Assembly: GCF_021502725.1 (NCBI RefSeq)
Contig: NZ_JAKFFS010000001.1
Span: 1,178,001 to 1,242,000, forward strand
Source: Dyadobacter sp. CY345
GTDB taxonomy: Bacteria; Bacteroidota; Bacteroidia; Cytophagales; Spirosomataceae
Length of the DNA stretch: 64,000 nt
Reading direction: 5' to 3'
Positions 56,816 to 64,000 of the stretch are shown piece by piece; within the stretch, counting starts at the first letter, position 1, and every line of letters begins with the position of its first letter. The notes under the pieces are model-generated. The model searched no databases. It saw only the letters and a program-made list of their open reading frames with translations, and had not been told where the DNA came from. The position numbers were made by a program, and so were the translations under genes.

Positions 56816-57148
56816 AGAAGAAATAAGATTATTTGAAATTCCTTTTCGCAGGGGCTCAGTCGTCATCTCTTAAATCTTTTATTGTAGAAGCTGTATCTCC
56901 AATATGTAACCGATAGAAGGTGCATAAAAAATCGGTGGTGGAAATGAACTGTAATAAATGTCCTGTTTTACAAATGCATACCATCTATGATACCAATATA
57001 GTAAAGTTAAAAGGTTCAGGTATTCGCTAAATCGTATTCTAACTGAAAGCCAAATCCTTAAAAGTGGTAATAAACCAGTAATCTGTAAAAATAGAAGTTA
57101 CCTAAGATCGACCTTTTGCTATATAAAACGACGGACAAACATACGAAC

Positions 57149-57529
57149 ATGAAAACTATACTTTGCCTACTGATTTTTAGCGCGACGATGACTAATGCAC
57201 AAACGATGATGGTGCGGATCTCTGAAATTGAAATCCTGCCGGAATACTTGACCCAATATAATGTCATTCTGAATGAAGAAGCTGCGGCTTCTGTCAAAAA
57301 GGAGAAAGGTGTGGTTGCCATTTTTCCAATGAGTATAAAGAACCAGCCAAACCAGATCAGGATCGTAGAGATCTACGCCGATAGCTCAGCATATCGGGTG
57401 CATTTAAAGACACCGCATTTTCAGCATTATAAAACAACGACACTGAAAATGGTAAAGACCTTAAAGCTTGTGGACATGGATGCGCTTAACCCAAATACAA
57501 TGTCGTTAATATTTAAAAAGCTGAAATAA
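57149..57529 (+). CDS. Exported antibiotic-biosynthesis-monooxygenase-domain protein
   Basis: 126 residues from ATG 57149; an upstream TTG at 57116 is less likely because the signal peptide (MKTILCLLIFSATMTNAQ) begins at 57149. The mature part is an ABM-type ferredoxin-like barrel: VRISEIEILPEYLTQYNVIL, EEAAASVKKEKGVVAIFPM, IVEIYADSSAYRVHLKTPHF (each part shown separately). Related YgiN-like proteins act on quinones or as haem or small-molecule monooxygenases. The periplasmic location is unusual for the family but common in Bacteroidetes. The substrate is unknown. Confidence 0.78.
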   Translation: MKTILCLLIFSATMTNAQTMMVRISEIEILPEYLTQYNVILNEEAAASVKKEKGVVAIFPMSIKNQPNQIRIVEIYADSSAYRVHLKTPHFQHYKTTTLKMVKTLKLVDMDALNPNTMSLIFKKLK

Positions 57530-58080
57530 GAGATGCAAATAAAAGACTTAATAATCCATTAGTGAATTCGGTCACCTCAGAGCAAGGTGTAAAGTCAGTA
57601 GGCAACATACCACCTTGGTTGATTAGCTTGTTGATCGGTGGTCCTTTGATTAAATCACTTAGCAGCTTTTTCGGGTTAGTAATTAGAAGGCCAAACTAGA
57701 CTTAGGATAGCAACCGCAGTACCCCAACTTCAAGAGGGGATCAAGCCTGTTTTACAAACTCTCAATGATAAACCATAGCAGTTCTATAACCCCTTGTTAG
57801 CTGGATAGATAATTTTTAATCTACTTCGTTTAAGCAACAGGACACCCATATTTGTTGATTTTCTGGAGGCTTTTTAGTGTACTACAACCTTGTTAAAGAG
57901 CAGCAATGTATCCTGGTATATAGTCGGTAGGGTAGGGCTCTGTTTCCAGAATTTTCCGATAAAGAGGCCCTTACGACCTATCTCTCATGCTAATTTGCGG
58001 GTTGTTCAAATTATTTATATAATATCAGACAGGTGATGCGGTCAGTTTTGGGCAGCTCACGCATAATCCAATCCATAATA
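57530..58080. other. Gene-free region between convergent genes
   Basis: About 550 bases between the stops of the ABM and VOC genes. No gene, clear hairpin or repeat was recognised. Confidence 0.35.
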
Positions 58081-58488
58081 CTAGATTAAGGGCTTAAAGA
58101 TTTCCCAATGGTGACCAAAAGGATCTACCAGATGGCCCAATCTATACCCATAGTCTTGGTCTGCGACAGGATAGATAACCACTGCGCCAACTTCTACGGC
58201 AAATTCAAATAACTGGTCCGGATCTTCGACCTGTAATCCGATGCGGACAGGTGTGCCATGCAATTTTTCCGGACTGAAATGCTTGTGCTCTTCCGACTCG
58301 TCTGCAACAACAAATCTTGCGCCCATAATTGCCATTTCAGCAACCACCGATCCATCCGTATCAGTGTTGGACATGAGAACAGTGGCACCAAATGCCTTCT
58401 GATAAAATTCAATGGCATCTGGACAATTTCTTACGGTGAGTGTAGGGACAATGACTGCCGTATAGGGGCTATGTTGATAAGTGTTCAT
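58081..58488 (-). CDS. VOC-family (glyoxalase/PhnB-like) protein
   Basis: 135 residues. Two beta-alpha-beta-beta-beta modules are seen: VPTLTVRNCPDAIEFYQKAF and AEMAIMGARFVVADE, then VRIGLQVEDPDQLFEFAVE and RLGHLVDPFGHHWEI. The last block, DPFGHHWEI, is the PhnB/glyoxalase C-terminal signature, with the metal-binding Glu. It is a soluble, probably homodimeric enzyme or binding protein; the substrate is not known. It is convergent with the ABM gene. Intact. Confidence 0.85.
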   Translation of the reverse strand: MNTYQHSPYTAVIVPTLTVRNCPDAIEFYQKAFGATVLMSNTDTDGSVVAEMAIMGARFVVADESEEHKHFSPEKLHGTPVRIGLQVEDPDQLFEFAVEVGAVVIYPVADQDYGYRLGHLVDPFGHHWEIFKPLI

Positions 58489-58946
58489 AAAGTCTTTTAA
58501 TACAATAATATGTTAAAAAGTTTGAAAACGGTGACCCTCACATTGGTTAGCATAGTTGGATATCGGCTCAATACCCAAGACCAAACAATGTAATTTTGTA
58601 ACCGCTAGAAGCTGTCTAACTATTCGGTGGTTAAAAAGGAATATAGTTTATTATAACTGAGCAGCTATTTTATTGAAAATTACTCTGTAAACACGTTACA
58701 TTTTTCATTTAATTATTTGAAGGGTACGTTTAAGTGTAATTTTTGACATTTGACCTAGCTACGAAAGGCATTTGTTTATTATAGTATAATCGTTTGTAAA
58801 AATGATAATATAATTTAGAAAAATAGATATTAATTACATCACTATTCTTATAAAAAATTGAGCTGATAAGGTTTTCATAAAAGTACTGCAAAGTGCCTCG
58901 GAATGCCACCTATTTATGTGTCTCTTCATTGGAATAGGGCTAAAAT

Positions 58947-59153
58947 TTGTTCAGGAAAATTGGTCCAATCCTGGGACAAGGTCAAAAAGAGGATATTATT
59001 TTACTAAGTGAATTTTCCAATCCAAGCAGATACATGCTTGAAGTGATGGAGATAATATCAATAGCCATGCAAAAAGGAATTCAGTTATATATGCGAATTA
59101 AGGGTCAAAACTATCGACAAATGGCGATAAAATGCGCTCGAAAATTAGAATAA
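58947..59153 (+). pseudogene. Serine recombinase (invertase type), 5' part of interrupted gene
   Basis: Reads GQGQKEDIILLSEFSNPSRY then MLEVMEIISIAMQKGIQLY before degenerating. It matches the catalytic-domain block (EDII.SE.SRLGRSMLE.MEI) of Bacteroidetes invertases, where SRLGRS has become SNPSRY. The N-terminus with the nucleophilic Ser is absent. Its missing downstream half is at 60143-60400, after the IS982-like element. Confidence 0.6.
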
Positions 59154-59249
59154 TAGACTGATTGTCAGTATATTAGTATAGTCACCAAGCACTAAAATTA
59201 TACATGATTAACCAAGCTATTACAACCAGATTAGTGAAAATTTTTTTTC

Positions 59250-60142
59250 TAGGTATGCGATAAATATGAGAATGAGCTCAAATATTGTTGCCAACGATTC
59301 ACCAACAATAACTCACTCGTATTTACTGATCAAGAAATCATTACGATTTATTTGTTTTGTGTTAACCTTGAGAAAAGATTCAAGCAAATGTATGAGTTTA
59401 TTGAAAATTACTTTTTTGATTGGTTTCCAAAGTTGCCATCTTATACGGCTTTTGTTACTCGATTAAATAGGCTTAGTGAAGCTTTTAAAGGACTGGCTTG
59501 TAGTTAAGATAGAAGAATACAGGCCGAAGGACACAAATGAGAGCATTAGTCTGCTAGACTCCATGCCAATAATAACCTGTTCCGGTAAGCGAAAAGGCGC
59601 AGTGGCCCGGGATATAGCCGACAAGGGGTATTGCTCCACGAAGGGTATTTATTACTATGGTGTCAAACTACATTGTTTATCTTTTGGTATGGGGGGCGTC
59701 AAAATACTTCCCTATCCTGAAAGTATTGTTTTTATCAAAGCCTCAGAAAATGATCTGACTGTATTTAATGAAAATTGGGCTTCTGTACCCAATATAGTCT
59801 TTTATGGCGATAAAATATATGTTGATAAACCATTTTTTGAAAATTTAACCTTGAGAAAGGTAGCTAAATGTTAACGCCAATAAAACTCAAAAAAGGGGAA
59901 CCGGAAATCTGAGACAGTTCGAAAAAACTTTTAATGACCTATATTCCAGAGCTGTATCCGCTATCAGACAACCAATTGAGGCATTTTTCAATGCTATCAT
60001 TGAGAGAACCGATATCCAAAGAGCAAGCAAGGTCGGTTCGTCCAAAGGGCTACTTGTGCATTTGTTCGGTAAAATTCCTACTGTATTCCTCACTCCAATT
60101 TTCAACTCTTTATTCGCATTATATACTAAAAAAGGAAAGTAA
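59250..60142 (+). mobile_element. IS982-family element, transposase in several frames
   Basis: Three frames form one IS982-type transposase. The first reads QRFTNNNSLVFTDQEIITIY and EFIENYFFDWFPKLPSYTAF and stops near 59507. The second reads SLLDSMPIITCSGKRKG, GYCSTKGIYYYGVKLH and ASENDLTVF with the DDE Asp residues in LLDSMP and FYGDKIY. The third resumes NDLYSRAVSAIRQPIEAFFN and ERTDIQRASKVGSSKGLLVH to TAA at 60140-60142. There are at least two frameshifts and no terminal inverted repeats could be recognised; the recombinase gene resumes within a few bases of the stop. Inactive. Confidence 0.75.
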
Positions 60143-60400
60143 TAACTTGACAACTCCATCAAAAACAAAGTGATGGCGATGGCTTACGAATTAATCTCAT
60201 CCCCGAACCGAAGAGACCTGATCAGCAATCGGACGAAAGAGTCACAAGCTGAAATGAAACTATCCGGAATAAAATTAAGTAAACCTACTGACCCGAATAA
60301 AGTAAATCGATCAGTTCAGAACAAAGATCAATGCTTTGTGAATGTTTCGAGTCAGAAATACATTGCTCATCTTTACTTATCACGGAAGCAAATGGATTAA
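60143..60400 (+). pseudogene. Serine recombinase, 3' part of interrupted gene
   Basis: Reads LDNSIKNKVMAMAYELISSP, NRRDLISNRTKESQAEMKLS and GIKLSKPTDPNKVN. This is the RDLIS.RTKE and G.KL.(R/K)P block that follows KGNW in the same invertase family as the 58947 fragment. It ends at TAA 60398-60400. Together the halves form one gene interrupted by the IS982-like element. Confidence 0.6.
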
Positions 60401-60662
60401 AATGAATAGCATAAAAAGATATTAAAAGCTGCGTGAATTTTTTAGCCATCCCATTTGATGAATTTTCTTATAATGGATATAATTTAATGCAATATAATTC
60501 TGAGATTCGCGCAGATCGTCTTACAAACTCCTTTTATATAAAAAATAAGTATTGACGACAAGAATATATTCGGCCTTGTATTTGTTAATGACAATTTTTA
60601 ATTCAAAAAATATAGTATTAAAGGAAAAAAAACTATTTTTACACGTCAAACTCTCAATACGC

Positions 60663-61253
60663 GTGATAAGAGATTCGCAGCAAGATATAGAAATATGGGA
60701 TGCCTTTCGTCTGGGTGATAAAAGCGCATATGCTCAAATCTATGAACTTCACTTCGATGCACTCTATTCCTATGGTAAAAAATTTTTGATTGATGAAACA
60801 AGGGTAGAAGATGCTATTCAGGATTTATTTATGACCTTGTGGCGTACCCGTGAAAAACTTTCTTCAGTAGATAATATTAAATTTTACCTCTTTCGCAGCC
60901 TCCGACGTGACATTCATCGTTTAAGTAAGAAGGGAAAGCCATTTGAGCAGGTAGATTTTGATCTCTTTTTGGATATGGAGAATCATCCAGCTGCAGAATT
61001 TGGCACATCTGATAATGATATTGAACTAACGCAAAGGTTGACTATTATCCTTAAGGATCTTCCCAAACGTAAGCTGGAAGCCATTACCCTTCGGTATTAT
61101 GAAAATTTTAGTATTGAGGAAATCGCTGTTATTATGCAAGTTTCAGATAAAACCGTTCGAAACACATTGCATAATTCACTGATCTTGCTCCGAAAAAACT
61201 CAAATCTGTTCTACACGCTTATTAAGGCGACTCTTGTTTATTTGTGGTATTAG
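60663..61253 (+). CDS. ECF RNA polymerase sigma factor (FecI-like)
   Basis: 196 residues from GTG 60663, which gives the usual length and the conserved start (QDIEIWDAFRLGDKSAYAQI). An ATG at 60588 would add 25 residues without family support. Region 2 has LYSYGKKFLIDETRVEDAIQDLF (given here as YGKKFLIDE and VEDAIQDLF) with the core-binding Asp, and region 4 (RKLEAITLRYYENFSIEEIA, VSDKTVRNTLHNSL) is the -35-binding HTH. It directs transcription of the downstream SusC-type operon when released by the FecR-like anti-sigma encoded next. A -7-like TATTTTTA lies about 30 bases upstream. Confidence 0.87.
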   Translation: MIRDSQQDIEIWDAFRLGDKSAYAQIYELHFDALYSYGKKFLIDETRVEDAIQDLFMTLWRTREKLSSVDNIKFYLFRSLRRDIHRLSKKGKPFEQVDFDLFLDMENHPAAEFGTSDNDIELTQRLTIILKDLPKRKLEAITLRYYENFSIEEIAVIMQVSDKTVRNTLHNSLILLRKNSNLFYTLIKATLVYLWY

Positions 61254-61385
61254 ATAAATCCTTTATACCTAAAGCGCTATTATTATTTATTTTAAAAAAA
61301 ATATCAACTTTCTATGGGTCAAATGGGATAAAGCCTCCTTTGTATATATATAATGCAAAGGTTGTTAATATAAACCACTCTGGCT

Positions 61386-62483
61386 TTGATAAATTACAGG
61401 GATTATACCGAAGAAGATTTTCTAAATGACGAGCGTTTCCGTAAGTGGATACTTTCCCGGGGGACGCAGGAATCACCATTCTGGGAAAATTTTCAGAAAG
61501 AATTTCCGGAAAAGGTCAATGACCTTTTGCTTGCAAAGGCTCTATTTGTTTCCTTACACCAGCTTCACTTGTCTCCAGACAAAAGTACAAAAGAAAAAAT
61601 ATGGACAAGCCTAGAAGATTCGATCACCGGAATTGATTTGGCAAACAAACCAAATCGTTTGATCTGGCCAAACTATCTGTGGTGGATGGCTGCGGCGGTA
61701 CTTTTGATTGTTGTTGGATTAACATGGAATTCTAAGTTGACGTATAATAGTGAGCCGTTAGAGTACAGTAAGCAGGTAAGCCAGGCATCAATAAACTTGT
61801 ACGAAAAGATTAATACAACACAAAAACAGCAAGCAATTTCTTTGAAAGATGGCTCTAAAGTAAAGCTAAATCCAGGAAGCAAGTTGAGTTATTCTGATTT
61901 TGATGCGAAACAAAGAATTGTTTATCTTGACGGTGAAGCTTATTTTGACGTAGCAAAAGACCGCTCTAAACCTTTCATCGTTTATGCGGGCCATATTGTA
62001 GTACAGGTTGTCGGTACCAGCTTTAAGGTAACGTCCAATACCGGCAAGGCTAAAAGCAATGTATCTGTAACTTCGGGAAAGGTAAAAGTTTATGCTACTA
62101 TCGCTAAGCCGGGTGTATTGGAAAAAAACAATGATAATCTTGAGGTTTATCTGTCTCCCAATCAGCAAGCCGATTTCGATGCAAATACCAATTTGTTTCA
62201 TAAGAGCCTTGTAGCACAGCCTGTTCAGCTGGCAGGTAGTGGAGATACAAGGGAGTTTTATTTTACCAATACCTCAATAGATGGAATTCTCAACACACTT
62301 GAAACTGCATATGGTGTGCGCATACGCTATGATAATACTGCACTAGAGTCTTGCAAGATTACCGCGCCATTGGGGGATCTGCCATTATTTGGGAAACTGG
62401 ATATTATTTGCCAGACAATCGGGGCAACTTATGAAGTATTTGGTACTGAAGTCGTAATCTCGGGAGGGAATTGCAATCTTTAA
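61386..62483 (+). CDS. FecR-type anti-sigma factor
   Basis: 365 residues from a TTG at 61386; no ATG is available between the upstream in-frame TAA and this point. Cytoplasmic N-terminus (about 1-95, FPEKVNDLLLAKALFVSLHQ), one membrane helix (WMAAAVLLIVVGLTW, about 99-113), a FecR periplasmic domain (AISLKDGSKVKLNPGSKLSY, YLDGEAYFDVAKDRSKPFIV), and a C-terminal secretin-like tail (NTSIDGILNTLETAYGVRIR). It holds the ECF sigma inactive until the SusC receptor, whose STN domain is encoded 190 bases downstream, signals ligand import. Confidence 0.88.
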   Translation: MINYRDYTEEDFLNDERFRKWILSRGTQESPFWENFQKEFPEKVNDLLLAKALFVSLHQLHLSPDKSTKEKIWTSLEDSITGIDLANKPNRLIWPNYLWWMAAAVLLIVVGLTWNSKLTYNSEPLEYSKQVSQASINLYEKINTTQKQQAISLKDGSKVKLNPGSKLSYSDFDAKQRIVYLDGEAYFDVAKDRSKPFIVYAGHIVVQVVGTSFKVTSNTGKAKSNVSVTSGKVKVYATIAKPGVLEKNNDNLEVYLSPNQQADFDANTNLFHKSLVAQPVQLAGSGDTREFYFTNTSIDGILNTLETAYGVRIRYDNTALESCKITAPLGDLPLFGKLDIICQTIGATYEVFGTEVVISGGNCNL

Positions 62484-62540
62484 ATATTCTTTAACTAAAT
62501 CTTAATTATATGACAAAAAATTAACTCTAGAGATCAAAAA

Positions 62541-62566
62541 ACTGGAAGCGCGGCCACGCTCCCAGT
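62541..62566 (-). terminator. Hairpin between the anti-sigma and SusC genes
   Basis: Arms ACTGGAAGCG (62541-62550) and CGCTCCCAGT (62557-62566) pair with one mismatch around a 6-base loop. On the minus strand six Ts follow, as in a rho-independent terminator; on the plus strand no T-run follows. In the sense direction it may act as an mRNA processing or stability structure for the downstream receptor gene. Confidence 0.4.
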
Positions 62567-62673
62567 CTAAAAAAAATTCCCACAACAATCTAGTGATGAT
62601 ATTCCTGCTAAACAGGAAGAGGGAAAAGTATGTCTTATTTTAAAATCAATTAAAACAAAACAAGAGTAAAAAT

Positions 62674-64000
62674 ATGGAAAAGTTTTTCAATACTGGTCCT
62701 AAACTGACACTAATAATGAAAATACTAGGCGTTCCTATAATATTCATTTTAATGCTTGCAACACTAAGTTTTGCCAAAAACGGAAACGCGCAGGATTTGA
62801 TGAACAGGAAGGTTACAGTTCAGATTAACAATAAGGAAATTGTTAAAGTACTGACTACAATTGGCCATAAGGCTAATGTAAAATTCACCTATTTACCAGG
62901 CATATTTCCAGCTGAAACAAAAATTTCATTGACATCTAAAAACGAACCGTTGGAAAATATTCTCCGACAGCTTTTGGCGCCTTACAATATCAATTATCAA
63001 ACAAGCGGTGAATTTATCATTCTTAAAAAAATCAGCTCCGGACCAAAATCATCCATGTCTGAATTGAAAGACGTGCAGCGGATGAATCAGGAAATAGAAG
63101 TAACCGGGAAAGTTACCGACGAAAAAGGGGAGGTTTTGCCCGGTGTAAGTATCATTCTTAAAGGAACGCAGCGGGGTACCGTCACAGATATAGATGGTAA
63201 ATTTTCATTAAATATTCCTGATAAGTCTGCGGTGCTGGTTTTTAGCTACGTTGGGTATTTACAGAAAGAAGTTGAAGTTGGCAGCCAGACTATTGTTAAT
63301 GTTCAGCTTTTGTCGGACAATAAAGTTTTGGAGGAAGTTGTTGTCGTGGGATACGGCACCCAGAAGAAATCAGATGTTACAGGTGCTATCGCTTCGCTGG
63401 ATGGTACCAAGATTGCCAGAGCTGCTACACCTGATGCTTCCGGAGCACTGCAAGGGCAAATGCCGGGGGTAGTTGTTGTAAAAAATGTTGGAAAACCTGG
63501 AAGCGGATACAGTATTAATATTCGCGGAGTGAGTTCGATAGGTGGTTCAAATTCACCCTTGTTTGTGATCGATGGAATTCCAACTACAACGGGTATCAAT
63601 GAATTGAACCCGGCTGATATAGAAAAGATTGACGTTTTGAAAGATGCATCTGCCACTGCGATATATGGATCCCGGGGAGCCAAAGGCGTTGTGATCGTCA
63701 CAACAAAAAGGGGGAAATCAGGGAAAACGACAATTTCTTATGATGCTTATGCCGGCGTAAGAACACCAACCCATTTACCTGAAATGTTTAACGGTCCGGA
63801 ATACGTTTCTTACCGTACAGATCAATTCAAAGCTCAGGGAAAAGATGTTTCCAGGAACAACGCTGCTTTTTTTACTCCTGAACAATGGAAAAATATTGAC
63901 GAAGGCAAATTCACGGACTGGCCGTCGCTGCTACTTAGAAATGGTTTGCAAATGAACCATAATATCACTGCCAGCGGTGGAGACGATAAAACCCGGTTCG
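62674..64000 (+). CDS. SusC/RagA-type TonB-dependent receptor with STN domain, partial
   Basis: 442 codons to the right edge. A long signal (about 40 residues, ending FAKNGNAQ) precedes an STN signalling domain (VQINNKEIVKVLTTIGHKAN, INYQTSGEFIILKK). A CarboxypepD_reg-like module follows (VTGKVTDEKGEVLPGVSIIL, SYVGYLQKEVEVG), then the TonB box EEVVVVGYGTQKKSDVTGA (near residue 222) and a plug with SIGGSNSPLFVIDGIPT. The STN domain contacts the FecR-type anti-sigma, so this is a transducing glycan/peptide importer; the SusD partner is expected to the right. Confidence 0.9.
   Translation, partial: MEKFFNTGPKLTLIMKILGVPIIFILMLATLSFAKNGNAQDLMNRKVTVQINNKEIVKVLTTIGHKANVKFTYLPGIFPAETKISLTSKNEPLENILRQLLAPYNINYQTSGEFIILKKISSGPKSSMSELKDVQRMNQEIEVTGKVTDEKGEVLPGVSIILKGTQRGTVTDIDGKFSLNIPDKSAVLVFSYVGYLQKEVEVGSQTIVNVQLLSDNKVLEEVVVVGYGTQKKSDVTGAIASLDGTKIARAATPDASGALQGQMPGVVVVKNVGKPGSGYSINIRGVSSIGGSNSPLFVIDGIPTTTGINELNPADIEKIDVLKDASATAIYGSRGAKGVVIVTTKRGKSGKTTISYDAYAGVRTPTHLPEMFNGPEYVSYRTDQFKAQGKDVSRNNAAFFTPEQWKNIDEGKFTDWPSLLLRNGLQMNHNITASGGDDKTRF

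Noticed and set aside
1..64000. CRISPR array, rRNA or tRNA gene
   Set aside because: No regular repeat-spacer pattern or rRNA signature was seen on reading; tRNA genes were not searched by folding and cannot be wholly excluded.

Overview
The window looks like chromosomal DNA of a Bacteroidota bacterium, most likely order Cytophagales and close to Dyadobacter or Spirosoma. The reasons are a SusC/RagA receptor behind an ECF sigma/FecR pair, TAnnTTTG-type -7 boxes, a type IX secretion C-terminal sorting domain, LytS/LytTR and Y_Y_Y signalling proteins, and the Bacteroidetes MobC-relaxase-coupling protein module. Genus is an inference; no rRNA or tRNA gene was seen.

Layout. 1-751: N-terminal 250 codons of a lanthipeptide dehydratase (LanB-like), cut by the window edge. 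1.1-6.1 kb: mobilisation module (RadC-like protein, possible oriT, relaxosome protein, relaxase, VirD4/TraG-type coupling protein). 7.2-10.3 kb: one intact response regulator among fragments of an IS110 transposase, a PIG-L deacetylase, a GH99-like hydrolase and a serine recombinase. 11.0-13.1 kb: an AraC regulator broken by one in-frame stop, and a lipoprotein hydrolase. 13.5-24.5 kb: a four-gene minus-strand operon for an outer-membrane beta-barrel, a 1954-residue exported protein, a fibronectin-type-III protein and a repeat lipoprotein. 24.9-30.6 kb: a LytTR regulator, cupin and lipoprotein genes, and a TPR LytS-type kinase. The operon and the lipoprotein gene share a conserved promoter block, so this two-component pair may control both (inference).

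31.6-42 kb: an AraC regulator, an interrupted HExxH peptidase gene, and a complete TetR-controlled RND efflux operon (TolC, membrane fusion protein, pump) with three matching operators. A frameshifted 3-hydroxyacyl-CoA dehydrogenase, an SDR and a second TetR gene with four in-frame stops follow. 43-52.3 kb: a TonB-receptor remnant, a hybrid sensor/LuxR regulator pair, a beta-propeller lipoprotein, a dihaem cytochrome c and a T9SS-exported protein. 52.9-60.4 kb: a second, decayed copy of the coupling-protein 3' end, an unrecognised 259-residue protein, cupin and SDR fragments fused head-on, an MFS transporter, small enzymes, and a serine recombinase split by an IS982-like element. 60.6-64.0 kb: the start of a sigma/anti-sigma/SusC uptake locus running off the right edge.

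The most system-like unknown is the four-gene surface operon together with its shared promoter element. The other recurring theme is gene decay: in-frame nonsense codons, single-base losses in homopolymers, and one ~180-bp inverted-repeat element present in two copies.
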